DNA of 34,973 nt from SZUA-217 sp964194555 (GCA_964194555.1 CAXMMT010000052.1:1-34973); one strand, 5' to 3'. Counted from the first letter of the stretch, positions 23,587-32,234 are shown. Notes: generated by a model from the sequence alone, not told the origin. Program-made: numbers and translations.

Positions 23587-24402
23587 TCAACGTAGCGGCT
23601 CGCTACGACCAAAAAGCCGCGCCAGGTCGCACGCCATGGCGACATCGTGAACCCGGATGATGTCGGCGCGATGTTCCAAGGCGAGAGAAATGTAAGCGGC
23701 CACCCTGTGGCCATCCCTCTTCCGAGGTATGGGTATCAGAACGGGTTTGCCGAGCGAGTGAAGATGCTCCGACTGAGCTATAACGGCTAGCTGCATCTGG
23801 GTGTAGGACTCGTAGTCGCCCCGATAATTGAGGGCGATCCCGGGATCGATGATCACGTTTTCAATGCCGGCCGACTCGAGGTCGTGGAGAAGCCGACGGA
23901 ATTGCTCGGCTGTGTGCTCGGCTTTATCATTCCGGAGCTCTACATCCGCGACGTCGTGGGGGTTTGCCCCTTCGATGTGAACAGCGATCGCGGCCACCCC
24001 CGTTGAGGCAACCACCTTCCTCATCGCCGGGTCGGCGAGGCCCCCGGTGTCATTGACGATCACGGCTCCGGCCGCGACCGCCGCCCCTGCAACATCGGCT
24101 TTCCAGGTGTCTATGGCGACTAGATGCCCTTCGGCAACCATGGCCTCGATGACCGGGACCGTTCTCGAAACTTCATCTGCGACGTTGATGGTTGGATTGT
24201 CGAAGTGCGACGACTGACCCCCGAGGTCGATGAGGGCCGCCCCCCAGGTTCGGTAGCGATCGGCCATCAGAAGCGCATCATCAGTGGTGTGGGCAACAGT
24301 GTGGGTGTTCTTCGAGTCGGGAGAGACATTGATGACACCCATCACGTAGGTCAACTCGCCGAGAGGGAGATCGGTGTCGCCCAGTGTCAGCACATCGCCC
24401 AT
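23587..24402 (-). CDS. Dihydropteroate synthase-like protein, divergent
   Basis: The 271-residue TIM-barrel protein resembles FolP, which joins a pterin diphosphate with p-aminobenzoate. Recognisable motifs are VMGVINVSPDS (20-30), AIDTWKADVA, NDTGG (117-121), IIDPGIAL (184-191) and RVHDV (250-254). Several key motifs differ from true FolP. The STRPG loop is SSHFDNP (64-70), the HMRG stretch is HIEG (142-145), and the first loop has KNTHT where FSDGG is expected. The basic PRK of the SRK site is kept. It may be a low-activity, sulfonamide-insensitive or repurposed paralogue. It lies 9 bp after comEC and just before holA, so it is probably co-transcribed. Confidence 0.8.
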   Translation of the reverse strand: MGDVLTLGDTDLPLGELTYVMGVINVSPDSKNTHTVAHTTDDALLMADRYRTWGAALIDLGGQSSHFDNPTINVADEVSRTVPVIEAMVAEGHLVAIDTWKADVAGAAVAAGAVIVNDTGGLADPAMRKVVASTGVAAIAVHIEGANPHDVADVELRNDKAEHTAEQFRRLLHDLESAGIENVIIDPGIALNYRGDYESYTQMQLAVIAQSEHLHSLGKPVLIPIPRKRDGHRVAAYISLALEHRADIIRVHDVAMACDLARLFGRSEPLR

Positions 24403-24411
24403 GGGACGAGG

Positions 24412-26376
24412 TTAGGAGAGGGGAACGACAACGTCTCCGACCTCGTCGGTTCGCACCACCTCGGATCCCGACTTCTCGAGGATCTCGATCACCCATTCCG
24501 CGGGATGGCCGAAGTCATTGCGTCCAACAGATATCACGGCCAGGTCGGCGCCCACCTCTTCCAACCATTCGGGGTCAGAAGTCCCAGCGCCCTGATGCGG
24601 AACCTTGAGCACATCCGCCCTGAGATGGGAGAGCTCACGTTGTGCGAATGTTTCGATGTCGCCCACAAGAAGCATGGTCCGCTTCGGCCCGACGACGGTG
24701 AGAACAATCGACTGGTCATTGGGCGAGGAATACTTTCGCAGTGGCCCCTCCACAACCAAACTCAAGGACCCCAGACGAAAGGAGACGCCCACTTGCGGTT
24801 CGACGACCGGAACGCCGTATTCACCCAGCGCAGACGTCAACCTCGCCAAGGTCGCGGTGACGTGAGGATCGGTTCGCATCCAGACCTGCCCCAACGGGAT
24901 CTTGCCTACCAGGCCAACGAGTCCGGTGGCGTGGTCGGCGTGTACGTGGCTAAGAACAACCAGTTCAAGCCGGTCTACTCCGTACTCACGCAATCGCTCG
25001 GCAAGCACCAAAGCATCCGGGCCGCCGTCGACGAGGGCGAATTTGTCATCTCCGCCGTGAATCAGGATGGCGTCGCCCTGGCCGACATCGAAGACAACCA
25101 CCCCCGGGTCGGGAGCGGGCGATCCTCCACCCAAAACCAGAAGCAAAACGACCAACGCTCCTCCGACAGCGACCGGCGATCGGATCGGTGGCAGGCGGAC
25201 CGCGACAACTCCTGTCAGGAGGATCGCCAGAAGGGGAACGGCTTCGAGCTGTGGCCATATCGCAGCACCTCTCGCCAATAGAAGAACCAGGTTGGCCAAC
25301 CAGGCGGCAATGTGAAGCAGAAACGACGGACCCGCCACACCGACGGCTCCAACCAAAGTCGAAGCGGCGACGACAGGGGCTGCGATCAGGTTGACCAGCG
25401 GTGACATCATCGGAACGGAGCCGAAGTGAGCGAGGATGAGAGGAGCCACAGCAACCTGGGCCCCCAAAGTTATGGCCAAGGCACGAACCACCCCGCCGCC
25501 GCCCAAAGGCCATCGGGCTCCGATCAGCACACCAGCAGTTGCAGCCACCGAGAGCTGAAAACCGGCACTACCGGTTAGCCGGGGATCCAGCACCAGGAGA
25601 ACGATCACCGCGAGCGAGAGCAGTTGCCATGCTTCCAGAACGATCCCGATGAGTCGTCCACCCAGAGCAATGCCGGCCATTACCGAAGCCCGCATGACCG
25701 AGGGCTCGAATCGAGTTGCCGCCGCGTAGATGGGCAGACCGATCAATCCGACGAGGGCGCGACGCCTGGGTCCGAGAGCAAGAGGACCGGCGGCAAACAC
25801 AAGAAGGCCCAGGAAGAGAGCGACGTTTGAACCGCTCACCGCAACGAAGTGAGAAAGTCCGGCGAGACGCATCGCCTCGATGTCTGCCGCATCGACATTG
25901 GAAGTGTCACCGATGAGAAACCCGGCAACAAGCCCACGGCCCGGATCGAAAGGCTTCAGGGCGAACATGACCCGGTTCCGCAACGCGTCACCGAGACGAA
26001 GGGGCACCGCGGAGGACGGTGATATCAGCTCGAGCGATGTGACCCTCACCCGGGCTCGATACTCGTGAACACCCCGCCGGCCAGGATCCCCCCGACGCGT
26101 CCCCACAAAACTGACGGTGTCGCCTCGACCGAATCCACCGGGCTTGTCGATGTCGAAGAGAAGCCCGCCATCTTCGGTCAGGGCCACCACCCAATATCCA
26201 TATCGCCCCTCGGCCGGGTCGCTAGCAAGGACTGCAATTCCCGAGACGGGTCCCGAATCAAGGGGTTGGGGTGCTGAGTTCTGTGCGATGAGCGTGGTGA
26301 CCAGCCACGTGGCGATCGCCACCGCTATCCAGGGACGCGACACCGGAGGCGGCAGGGCCGGGTGCTCGAGTGTCAA
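24412..26376 (-). CDS. comEC: ComEC/Rec2 competence DNA channel protein
   Basis: ComEC forms the inner-membrane channel that takes up single-stranded DNA during natural transformation. The 654-residue protein has three parts. An N-terminal OB-like outer domain is followed by a polytopic competence domain (about 135-400) with GLSHFVAVSGSNVAL. The C-terminal metallo-beta-lactamase-like domain has VVFDVGQGDAILI and SHVHADHATG, where the HxHxDH metal site is intact. That site suggests the putative nuclease activity is retained. The start TTG at 26376 overlaps the comEA stop as TTGA. Together with comEA this suggests competence, although type IV pilus genes are not in the window. Confidence 0.93.
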   Translation of the reverse strand: MTLEHPALPPPVSRPWIAVAIATWLVTTLIAQNSAPQPLDSGPVSGIAVLASDPAEGRYGYWVVALTEDGGLLFDIDKPGGFGRGDTVSFVGTRRGDPGRRGVHEYRARVRVTSLELISPSSAVPLRLGDALRNRVMFALKPFDPGRGLVAGFLIGDTSNVDAADIEAMRLAGLSHFVAVSGSNVALFLGLLVFAAGPLALGPRRRALVGLIGLPIYAAATRFEPSVMRASVMAGIALGGRLIGIVLEAWQLLSLAVIVLLVLDPRLTGSAGFQLSVAATAGVLIGARWPLGGGGVVRALAITLGAQVAVAPLILAHFGSVPMMSPLVNLIAAPVVAASTLVGAVGVAGPSFLLHIAAWLANLVLLLARGAAIWPQLEAVPLLAILLTGVVAVRLPPIRSPVAVGGALVVLLLVLGGGSPAPDPGVVVFDVGQGDAILIHGGDDKFALVDGGPDALVLAERLREYGVDRLELVVLSHVHADHATGLVGLVGKIPLGQVWMRTDPHVTATLARLTSALGEYGVPVVEPQVGVSFRLGSLSLVVEGPLRKYSSPNDQSIVLTVVGPKRTMLLVGDIETFAQRELSHLRADVLKVPHQGAGTSDPEWLEEVGADLAVISVGRNDFGHPAEWVIEILEKSGSEVVRTDEVGDVVVPLS

Positions 26377-26930
26377 GGGACACGGACCAGATCACGAATT
26401 GAAGCCAGCTTCGCCTCACCTATCCCACCGACCTGGAGCAGATCCTCAACCACAGTGAAGGGACCGTTCTGCTCCCGGTAGGCAACGATCCGCTCGGCCA
26501 GAACCGGTCCCACGCCAGGGAGCTCTTCGAGATCTTTCGCCGACGCCCTGTTGAGCGCCAGGGGTCCGTCTTCGGATGACTCGTTCATCGAGTCCGGGCC
26601 GGGAACCACGACCTGATCACCCGAGTGGAGGGGAGCAGCAAGGTTGATCCGATCGACCAGCGCTCCAGGGCGAAGACCGCCCGCGGCCTCGATGGCGTCG
26701 GCAACGATCGATTCGGGCGCGACACGAACCACCCCCGGTGAGAGCACCCACCCCGCAACATGAACGTCAATACTCTCCGTGGCTATCGCCACGTCTGGCT
26801 GGGTTGACGACCCTGTCAGTTCCGGGGGACGGTTCAGGGAGCCAAGTGAGCCACCAACCAGAGCTGCCGCCCCAACAACAACTGCGACCGCTACGGCGCG
26901 GCTCACCGACCGCCTGCCCACTCCACCCAC
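26373..26930 (-). CDS. comEA: ComEA-like DNA-binding protein with SLBB and helix-hairpin-helix domains
   Basis: ComEA binds incoming double-stranded DNA at the outer face of the membrane and passes it to ComEC. The roughly 185-residue protein has a membrane anchor (about 11-32). An SLBB-type domain (about 53-110) includes IDVHVAGWVLSPGVVRV and LHSGDQVVVPG. A C-terminal tandem helix-hairpin-helix (about 124-183) includes LNRASAKDLEELPGVGPVLA and LLQVGGIGEAKLASI. The start is uncertain: GTG at 26930 and another GTG three codons later are both possible, and no strong Shine-Dalgarno sequence is seen. The stop overlaps comEC. A 55-bp gap separates it from the metallopeptidase-like gene. Confidence 0.92.
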   Translation of the reverse strand: MGGVGRRSVSRAVAVAVVVGAAALVGGSLGSLNRPPELTGSSTQPDVAIATESIDVHVAGWVLSPGVVRVAPESIVADAIEAAGGLRPGALVDRINLAAPLHSGDQVVVPGPDSMNESSEDGPLALNRASAKDLEELPGVGPVLAERIVAYREQNGPFTVVEDLLQVGGIGEAKLASIRDLVRVP

Positions 26931-26985
26931 ATACTCGACTAACTAGCCGATTCGACCGCCCAAAGGAACCCTTCCGACGGCCTTC

Positions 26986-27378
26986 CTATTGAAAGCGGGA
27001 CTGGAGGTGACGGGCCTCCACTTCGAGGGGGATGGCCATGTAGGAGTCGCGGTGGCTCAGACCATCACGTCTTCCGCGCAGGTAATCACCCAGATAGCTA
27101 CTGAGGAAGCCGAGAACACCGAGATCGAACCATTGCCGGACATGGACCAACTCGTGGATGATGAGAACGCTGAGTTGCGCTCTGTCCCCGTTGAGAGCTC
27201 TCGGATCGACAAAGATCCAGCGAGACACAGTCATAGCCTGGATGCCGCGGCCCCAGATCCTCGTCATCAACGGAGAGACAGATCTGAGCCACACCTGCTC
27301 AGGCCGTATCGGGTGAATGAGAACCCTCAGCTCGTCGATGTCCACTCCCGCCGCCGTGAGGATGCGCCCGGCGTTCAC
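26986..27378 (-). CDS. Small HExxH metallopeptidase-like protein, unknown function
   Basis: The 130-residue protein contains LIIHELVHVRQW, a zinc-binding HExxH (His75, Glu76, His79), with a later AIPLEVEA whose glutamate may be the third ligand. The arrangement resembles the DUF4157-type minimal metallopeptidase domain. No signal peptide is seen. The moderately hydrophobic LGVLGFLSSYLGDYL could be a surface helix. The start GTG at 27378 overlaps the leuS stop as GTGA, so translation is tied to leuS. The substrate is unknown. Its fixed position between leuS and the competence genes is the only context clue. Confidence 0.75.
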   Translation of the reverse strand: MNAGRILTAAGVDIDELRVLIHPIRPEQVWLRSVSPLMTRIWGRGIQAMTVSRWIFVDPRALNGDRAQLSVLIIHELVHVRQWFDLGVLGFLSSYLGDYLRGRRDGLSHRDSYMAIPLEVEARHLQSRFQ

Positions 27379-29795
27379 CCGATAACGATGTTGACCAGGT
27401 TTGGCTGGCGAACGATCACCTTGCGCACCTCGTGACCCTCGATCCAACTCTGAATTCTCTCGAGGCCCAACGCTTGTTCCTCCGCTTCCTGCGGCGTGAT
27501 ATCGCTCGCCACCTCGACCCGATCCCGGACCTTCCCGTTGACCTGGACGATCATGGTCACCGTCTCCACCAGCACCAGTTGCTCATCCCAGGCCGGCCAG
27601 TCCTCGAGGGCCAGCATCACCTCGTTGCCCCGGATCTCCCAGAGCTCGTGTGCAAGGTGCGGCGCCATCGGCGAAAGCATCAGCAGCATGAGCCGGATCG
27701 CTTCGTCATAGGTCTCCTGCCGGGGCTCGTCGGAGACATAGTCAGCCAAATCGTTGGCGAGGATCATCAGCGCAGGTATCGCCGTGTTGAATCGGAATCT
27801 CTCAATGTCGTCGGTGACCTTGCGTACCGTGCGATGGGCCGTTCCGAGAATCTCTCGATCCGCCTCGGACTCTTCGCGATCGACAAAGGCCACCTCACCG
27901 GAGCCGAGTTTCCACACACGCTCGAGGAAACGACGGGTCCCGTCGACTCCGTTCGGGTTCCAAGCGGCGTCGTCCGTCGGCGGTCCGATGAAAAGGTGGA
28001 ACAGCCGTAACGAATCTGCGCCGTGCGAGGCAAAGAGATCGACCGGATCAACCACGTTGCCTTTCGACTTCGACATCTTGGCGCCATCGAGCGTGATCAT
28101 CCCCTGCGTGAACAGTCGTGTGAAAGGCTCCTCAACCGTGGACAGCCCCATATCGAAGAGGACCTTGGTGATGAATCGGGCATAGAGAAGATGGAGGACG
28201 GCGTGCTCGATGCCACCGATGTACTGGTCGATCGGCATCCAGTACGCCGGTTTGGCCGAGTCGAAGATGGCCTTGTCGTTGTGAGCGTCGGCGTATCGAA
28301 AGTAGTACCAGGAGGAGTCGACAAAGGTGTCCATGGTGTCGGTCTCTCGCGTAGCGGGGCCATCACAACTCGGGCAGGTCGTGTTGACGAAATCGTCGTC
28401 CGCTGCCAGCGGTGACTTTCCTTTGGGGACGTAGTCCTCGATGTCGGGGAGAAGCACGGGAAGCTCTTCCTTGGGAACCGGCACCAGCCCGCAGTGGTCA
28501 CAGTTGACCATCGGTATTGGGGAACCCCAGTAACGCTGGCGGGAGATCAGCCAGTCGTGGAGGCGATACTGGATCGTCGGTTCGCCGATCCCTTCTTCTT
28601 CCATCCAGGCGATGATCCGCTTCTTCGCCTCGACCTGATTGAGACCGTCGAGAAAATCCGAGTTGATGGTGGGTCCGTCGTCGAGATAAGCCTCGCCATC
28701 CCAATCGTCCGGGGGCTGGACGGTGCGAACGATGACGATGCCGTACTTGGTGGCGAATTCCCAGTCTCGCTGGTCCTGGCCAGGGACTGCCATGATCGCC
28801 CCGGTTCCGTACCCCATCAGCACGTAATCGGCAATGTAGATGGGAACCTCGGCTCCACTCACCGGGTTGATGGCGAACGCACCTGTGAACACGCCGGTCT
28901 TGTCACCCTCGGCCATCCGCTCGATCTCGGACTGACGCTGAGCTGCGGCGATGTACTCCCTGGCCTCGGTCTCGGTCTCAGAGCCGTCGATGAGCGACTC
29001 CACCAACGGATGCTCGGGAGCGAGGACACAGAAGGTCATCCCAAAAACTGTGTCGGGTCGTGTCGTGAACACATCGAACGAGCCGCCGCCCTCGACATCG
29101 ATTCTGAAACTCGCGCCCTCGGAGCGACCGATCCAGTTTCTCTGCATTGTCCGAACCCGGTCGGGCCAGTGCTCCAGCGTTTCGATGTCGTCGAGCAGAC
29201 GATCGGCATAGTCGGTGATCTTGAAGAACCACTGAGCGAGGTTCTTCTTGACGACAGGTGTGTCGCAACGCTCGCAGAGACCGTCGATTACTTGTTCATT
29301 GGCCAGGACCGTCTGATCCTTGGGACACCAGTTGACCGGTGCCTCGGCCTTGTAGGCCAGGCCGCGCTCGTAAAGCTCGAGGAAAAGCCACTGGTCCCAG
29401 CGATAGAAGTCGGGTTGATGGGATGCAAGCTCTCGATTCCAGTCGTACATCGACCCGAGCTGTCTGATTTGAGCCGACATCGTGGAGATCTGATTCTCGG
29501 TGTTGGACTTGGGATGAATGCCGCTGTCGATCGCTGCGTTCTCCGCGGGTAGCCCAAAGCTGTCCCAGCCCATCGGAGAGAGGACGTTGTAGCCCTGCAT
29601 TGTCTTGTACCGGGTCAGCAGGTCGCCGTATGTGTAGTTCCTGACATGACCCTGATGGATTGCGCCCGACGGATATGGATACATGCAGACGTTGTAGAAC
29701 TTGGGCTTGGACGCGTCTTCGGTGACCTGGAAGACCTTCTCGGCCTCCCACCGCTCCTGCCACTTGGATTCGATGGACTTGTGGTCGTAGGACAT
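27375..29795 (-). CDS. leuS: Leucyl-tRNA synthetase
   Basis: This class I synthetase charges tRNA-Leu. The 806-residue protein has the HIGH-type motif PYPSGAIHQGHVRNYT (histidines at 47 and 50) and KMSKS in GAKMSKSKGN. A CP1 editing domain lies between them, and the C-terminal domain ends with IQSWIEGHEVRKVIVRQPN. WCPKDQTVLANEQV and a zinc-like CERC...CP pattern lie in the insert. ATG at 29795 (MSYDHKSIE) is chosen; an open stretch of 13 codons upstream is unlikely to be coding. It is divergent from the hydroxyacyl-CoA dehydrogenase gene across 112 bp. No T-box is visible in that gap. Confidence 0.97.
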   Translation of the reverse strand: MSYDHKSIESKWQERWEAEKVFQVTEDASKPKFYNVCMYPYPSGAIHQGHVRNYTYGDLLTRYKTMQGYNVLSPMGWDSFGLPAENAAIDSGIHPKSNTENQISTMSAQIRQLGSMYDWNRELASHQPDFYRWDQWLFLELYERGLAYKAEAPVNWCPKDQTVLANEQVIDGLCERCDTPVVKKNLAQWFFKITDYADRLLDDIETLEHWPDRVRTMQRNWIGRSEGASFRIDVEGGGSFDVFTTRPDTVFGMTFCVLAPEHPLVESLIDGSETETEAREYIAAAQRQSEIERMAEGDKTGVFTGAFAINPVSGAEVPIYIADYVLMGYGTGAIMAVPGQDQRDWEFATKYGIVIVRTVQPPDDWDGEAYLDDGPTINSDFLDGLNQVEAKKRIIAWMEEEGIGEPTIQYRLHDWLISRQRYWGSPIPMVNCDHCGLVPVPKEELPVLLPDIEDYVPKGKSPLAADDDFVNTTCPSCDGPATRETDTMDTFVDSSWYYFRYADAHNDKAIFDSAKPAYWMPIDQYIGGIEHAVLHLLYARFITKVLFDMGLSTVEEPFTRLFTQGMITLDGAKMSKSKGNVVDPVDLFASHGADSLRLFHLFIGPPTDDAAWNPNGVDGTRRFLERVWKLGSGEVAFVDREESEADREILGTAHRTVRKVTDDIERFRFNTAIPALMILANDLADYVSDEPRQETYDEAIRLMLLMLSPMAPHLAHELWEIRGNEVMLALEDWPAWDEQLVLVETVTMIVQVNGKVRDRVEVASDITPQEAEEQALGLERIQSWIEGHEVRKVIVRQPNLVNIVIG

Positions 29796-29907
29796 CTGAA
29801 GCCGGGAGGGTAACCACGAATAGGGCGTGAACAACGGGAGCCGCCAACTGGCACACCGGTGAGCCTCACACCATGATGGCCGTCAAGCCAACGAGGAGTC
29901 GAAGAGC

Positions 29908-30762
29908 ATGATGATCGAGCGTGTCGGTGTTATCGGTGGGGGTCTGATGGGGTCCGGGATCGCCGAGGTGTGTGCCAGAGCAGGTAGCGATGTCATCGTT
30001 CACGAGATCAACGCCGAGGTCGCAGAAGCGGCCCTCGCTCGAATGGAGAAGTCCCTGGATAGAGCTGTAGAACGGGACAAACTCGATCAGACAGGACGAA
30101 GCGAGATTCTCAGCCGCATCACGCTCTCTACAGACCTGACCGAGCAGGCCGACCGGCAACTCGTGATTGAGGCCGCCACCGAAAACGAGGGCCTGAAGAA
30201 ACAGATCTTCACCGACCTCGACGAGATCGTCACCGACTCCGACGCCATCTTCGCTTCCAACACGTCCTCGATTCCTATCACCAGGATCGCCTCGGCAACC
30301 CGTCGCCCCGATCATGTCGTCGGATTGCACTTCTTCAACCCGGTCCCTGTCATGGCGTTGGTCGAACTGGTAACAACGGTGATGTCCGACCCCACCGTCG
30401 AGAACCGGGCCCAGGCGTACGCCGAGAGCGTCGGCAAAACCGTGATCCGCGCCAAGGACCGTGCCGGCTTCGTGGTCAACATGCTTCTGATCCCCTTCCT
30501 TCTGGGAGCGGTCCGGATGTACGAGGCGGGAGTGGCTACGAAAGAGGACATCGACACGGCCATGCGGCTTGGAGCCAACCATCCGATGGGACCGCTCGAG
30601 CTGGCCGACTTCGTCGGTCTCGACACCACGAAGTATGTGGCAGACGTGCTCTTCGAGGAGTACAAGGAGCCGATGTACGCCTCTCCCCCGTTGCTGACCC
30701 GGATGGTGGAAGCCGGTCTCCACGGTCGCAAGACCGGCCGGGGCTTCTACGACTACGACTGA
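29908..30762 (+). CDS. 3-hydroxyacyl-CoA (3-hydroxybutyryl-CoA) dehydrogenase
   Basis: The 284-residue NAD(P)-dependent enzyme oxidises 3-hydroxyacyl-CoA or reduces acetoacetyl-CoA, acting in fatty-acid breakdown or butyrate/PHB-type metabolism. The N-terminal Rossmann motif is VGVIGGGLMGSGIA (about 6-19). The catalytic part has ASNTSSIPIT and GLHFFNPVPVMALVE, with the active-site histidine. The C-terminal helical domain ends with GLHGRKTGRGFYDYD. AGGAG lies about 13 bases before the two adjacent ATG codons; either could be used. It stands alone, with no thiolase or hydratase gene next to it. The crotonase-fold gene at 7847 is far away and atypical. Confidence 0.92.
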   Translation: MMIERVGVIGGGLMGSGIAEVCARAGSDVIVHEINAEVAEAALARMEKSLDRAVERDKLDQTGRSEILSRITLSTDLTEQADRQLVIEAATENEGLKKQIFTDLDEIVTDSDAIFASNTSSIPITRIASATRRPDHVVGLHFFNPVPVMALVELVTTVMSDPTVENRAQAYAESVGKTVIRAKDRAGFVVNMLLIPFLLGAVRMYEAGVATKEDIDTAMRLGANHPMGPLELADFVGLDTTKYVADVLFEEYKEPMYASPPLLTRMVEAGLHGRKTGRGFYDYD

Positions 30763-30781
30763 TCTGCTTGAAAGAAGTCTC

Positions 30782-30810
30782 TTGACTTGTGGCGGAGCCT
30801 TGGGTACAGT
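30782..30810 (+). promoter_or_regulatory. Consensus promoter of the DUF222/HNH gene
   Basis: TTGACT (30782-30787) and TACAGT (30805-30810) are separated by exactly 17 bp, close to the sigma-70 consensus. A transcript would begin about 30816-30818, at or next to the ATG at 30818, so the mRNA is probably leaderless. No Shine-Dalgarno sequence is present. Confidence 0.7.
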
Positions 30811-30825
30811 CGAACATATGTTCGA
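30810..30825 (+). promoter_or_regulatory. LexA-type SOS box covering the start codon
   Basis: TCGAACATATGTTCGA is a perfect 16-bp palindrome that contains CGAAC-N4-GTTCG, the LexA site of Actinobacteria and Bacillus. It begins at the last base of the -10 element and spans the predicted transcription start and the ATG (30818-30820). LexA bound here would block RNA polymerase. Mycobacterial 13E12-repeat genes, relatives of this DUF222/HNH family, are known to carry SOS boxes. Confidence 0.85.
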
Positions 30826-32204
30826 TGCTGGGGCTTCTGGTGTCGGACTCTTGGCGGGGGAGACCGACGAATATGACTCTCTTTTCGACGACGAGTTTGA
30901 TGATCTTGTCTACCGGTTGACTCTGGAAGCATTAGCCGAGGACGCCGAGGGTCAGGACGCTTCAAGTCGTCAAGTCCTGGCTTCCGGCCTCAACCGGATC
31001 CCCCCCGGACCTCATCTGGCGGCTGTTGTCGGCTGGGTGGAACGCTCCAACCTCAACGGATACGACCTGGTGCGGGTGATGAAAGCTCCCGGGAACGCCT
31101 GGTAGCCCACTTCCAGGCCGGAGCAATGGCCGACACCGTCGAAATCTCTCACAGCGCACCGGGCGACTCTGATTCTCTTCCGAAGCGGATAGAGGAGGCG
31201 TTCGAGTTCGCTTCCGACGAGATTCGGGCTGCGCTCACTCTCACCCGCAACGCCGCCGACAGGAGAGTGTCGCTGTCGTCCGATCTATGCGAGCGACTCC
31301 CCCAGGTCTTCAGGTTGCTGGATCAGGGTCTGATCGACCTGCCGAGAGCCCGCGTCATCGTCAACGGAACCGACCATCTCGACGAGACCACCGCTAGAAA
31401 GGTCGCCGATGAGGTGATCCCCAAAGCTCCCCTGCTCACCACCGGCCAACTCTCCGCCCTGATCAGAAGACTCTGTGTCGACACCGACCCCGACGACGCC
31501 AAGAAGCGACATGAGGCCGCCGTCGAGGAACGCACACTGTGGATCGAACCGACAGTCGACGGCACCGCCAACCTCCATTTACTCGATATTCCTATTGCTA
31601 CTGCTTCCGCCGTTGGACGAAAAGTCAACGGTCACATGATCTCTTTGAAAAACGACGGCGATCCGAGACGTCACGACCAGCTACGAGCCGACATTCTCTG
31701 CGATCTGATACTCGGTAACGACCTACCCGGACTCAACAGCCGTGGTCTCGTCGACATACGCGTCAACCTGACCACCCTCGCCGGGCTCGACGACAAAGCC
31801 GGCGAAATCCCCGGAATGGGCCCCGTCATTGCCGACGTCGCCCGCAAAGTCGCTTTCGCCCAACAGAAAGCCGAATGGCGGGTGACTGTTATCGACGACA
31901 ACGGTGAACTCATCCTTGCTGAAAACACCCGGAGAAGACCAACCGCCGCTCAAATCCGAGAGATACACGCTTCACACCCCACCTGCACCTTCCCCGGATG
32001 TCGAATCCCAGCAGAGAACTGCGACCTCGACCACAACACCCCCTGGGCCCAAGGCGGACCCACCACCACAAAAACGTCAACCCCAAATGCCGCCACGACC
32101 ACATCCTCAAAGACCACGGATGGACACATCGCTATGAGGACGGCCGCCACATCTGGACCAGCCCCCTCGGCCACACCTACATCACCAACGGACAATCACC
32201 ATAG
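30818..32204 (+). pseudogene. DUF222/HNH endonuclease (13E12-type) with two frameshifts
   Basis: Three frames joined end to end give a full DUF222 plus HNH protein of about 460 residues. The first piece (MFDAGASGVGLLAGE... to YDLVRVMKA) breaks near 31088-31093. The protein resumes in another frame as RERLVAHFQAGAMADTVE and continues through the DUF222 core (EAFEFASDEIRAALTLTRNA, LIRRLCVDTDPDDA). The HNH site begins with CTFPGCRIPAENCDLDH. A second break at an A5 run (32070-32074) shifts the tail. The correct tail, KNVNPKCRHDHILKDHGW then SPLGHTYI, ends at the TAG 32202-32204. One extra A and loss of two bases (or gain of one) would restore it. These may be real decay or sequencing errors. Confidence 0.85.
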
Positions 32205-32205
32205 A

Positions 32206-32231
32206 AGCCGAGGGGTTTCACCCCTCCGGCT
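32206..32231. terminator. Hairpin between the convergent HNH pseudogene and aldehyde dehydrogenase
   Basis: AGCCGAGGGG-TTTCA-CCCCTCCGGCT forms a 10-bp stem with one bulged C and a 5-nt loop. It fills the 30-bp space between two convergent stops, so it could end transcription from both sides. There is no clear T-tract on either side. Confidence 0.55.
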
Positions 32232-32234
32232 CCG

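Noticed and set aside
29796..29907. T-box or other riboswitch ahead of leuS
   Set aside because: The leader is only about 110 nt shared with a divergent gene, and I found no T-box-like conserved sequence or specifier stem.
31085..31100. Programmed ribosomal frameshift in the DUF222/HNH gene
   Set aside because: There is no classic slippery heptamer at the first break, and a second, independent break follows 1 kb later. Decay or sequencing error is simpler.
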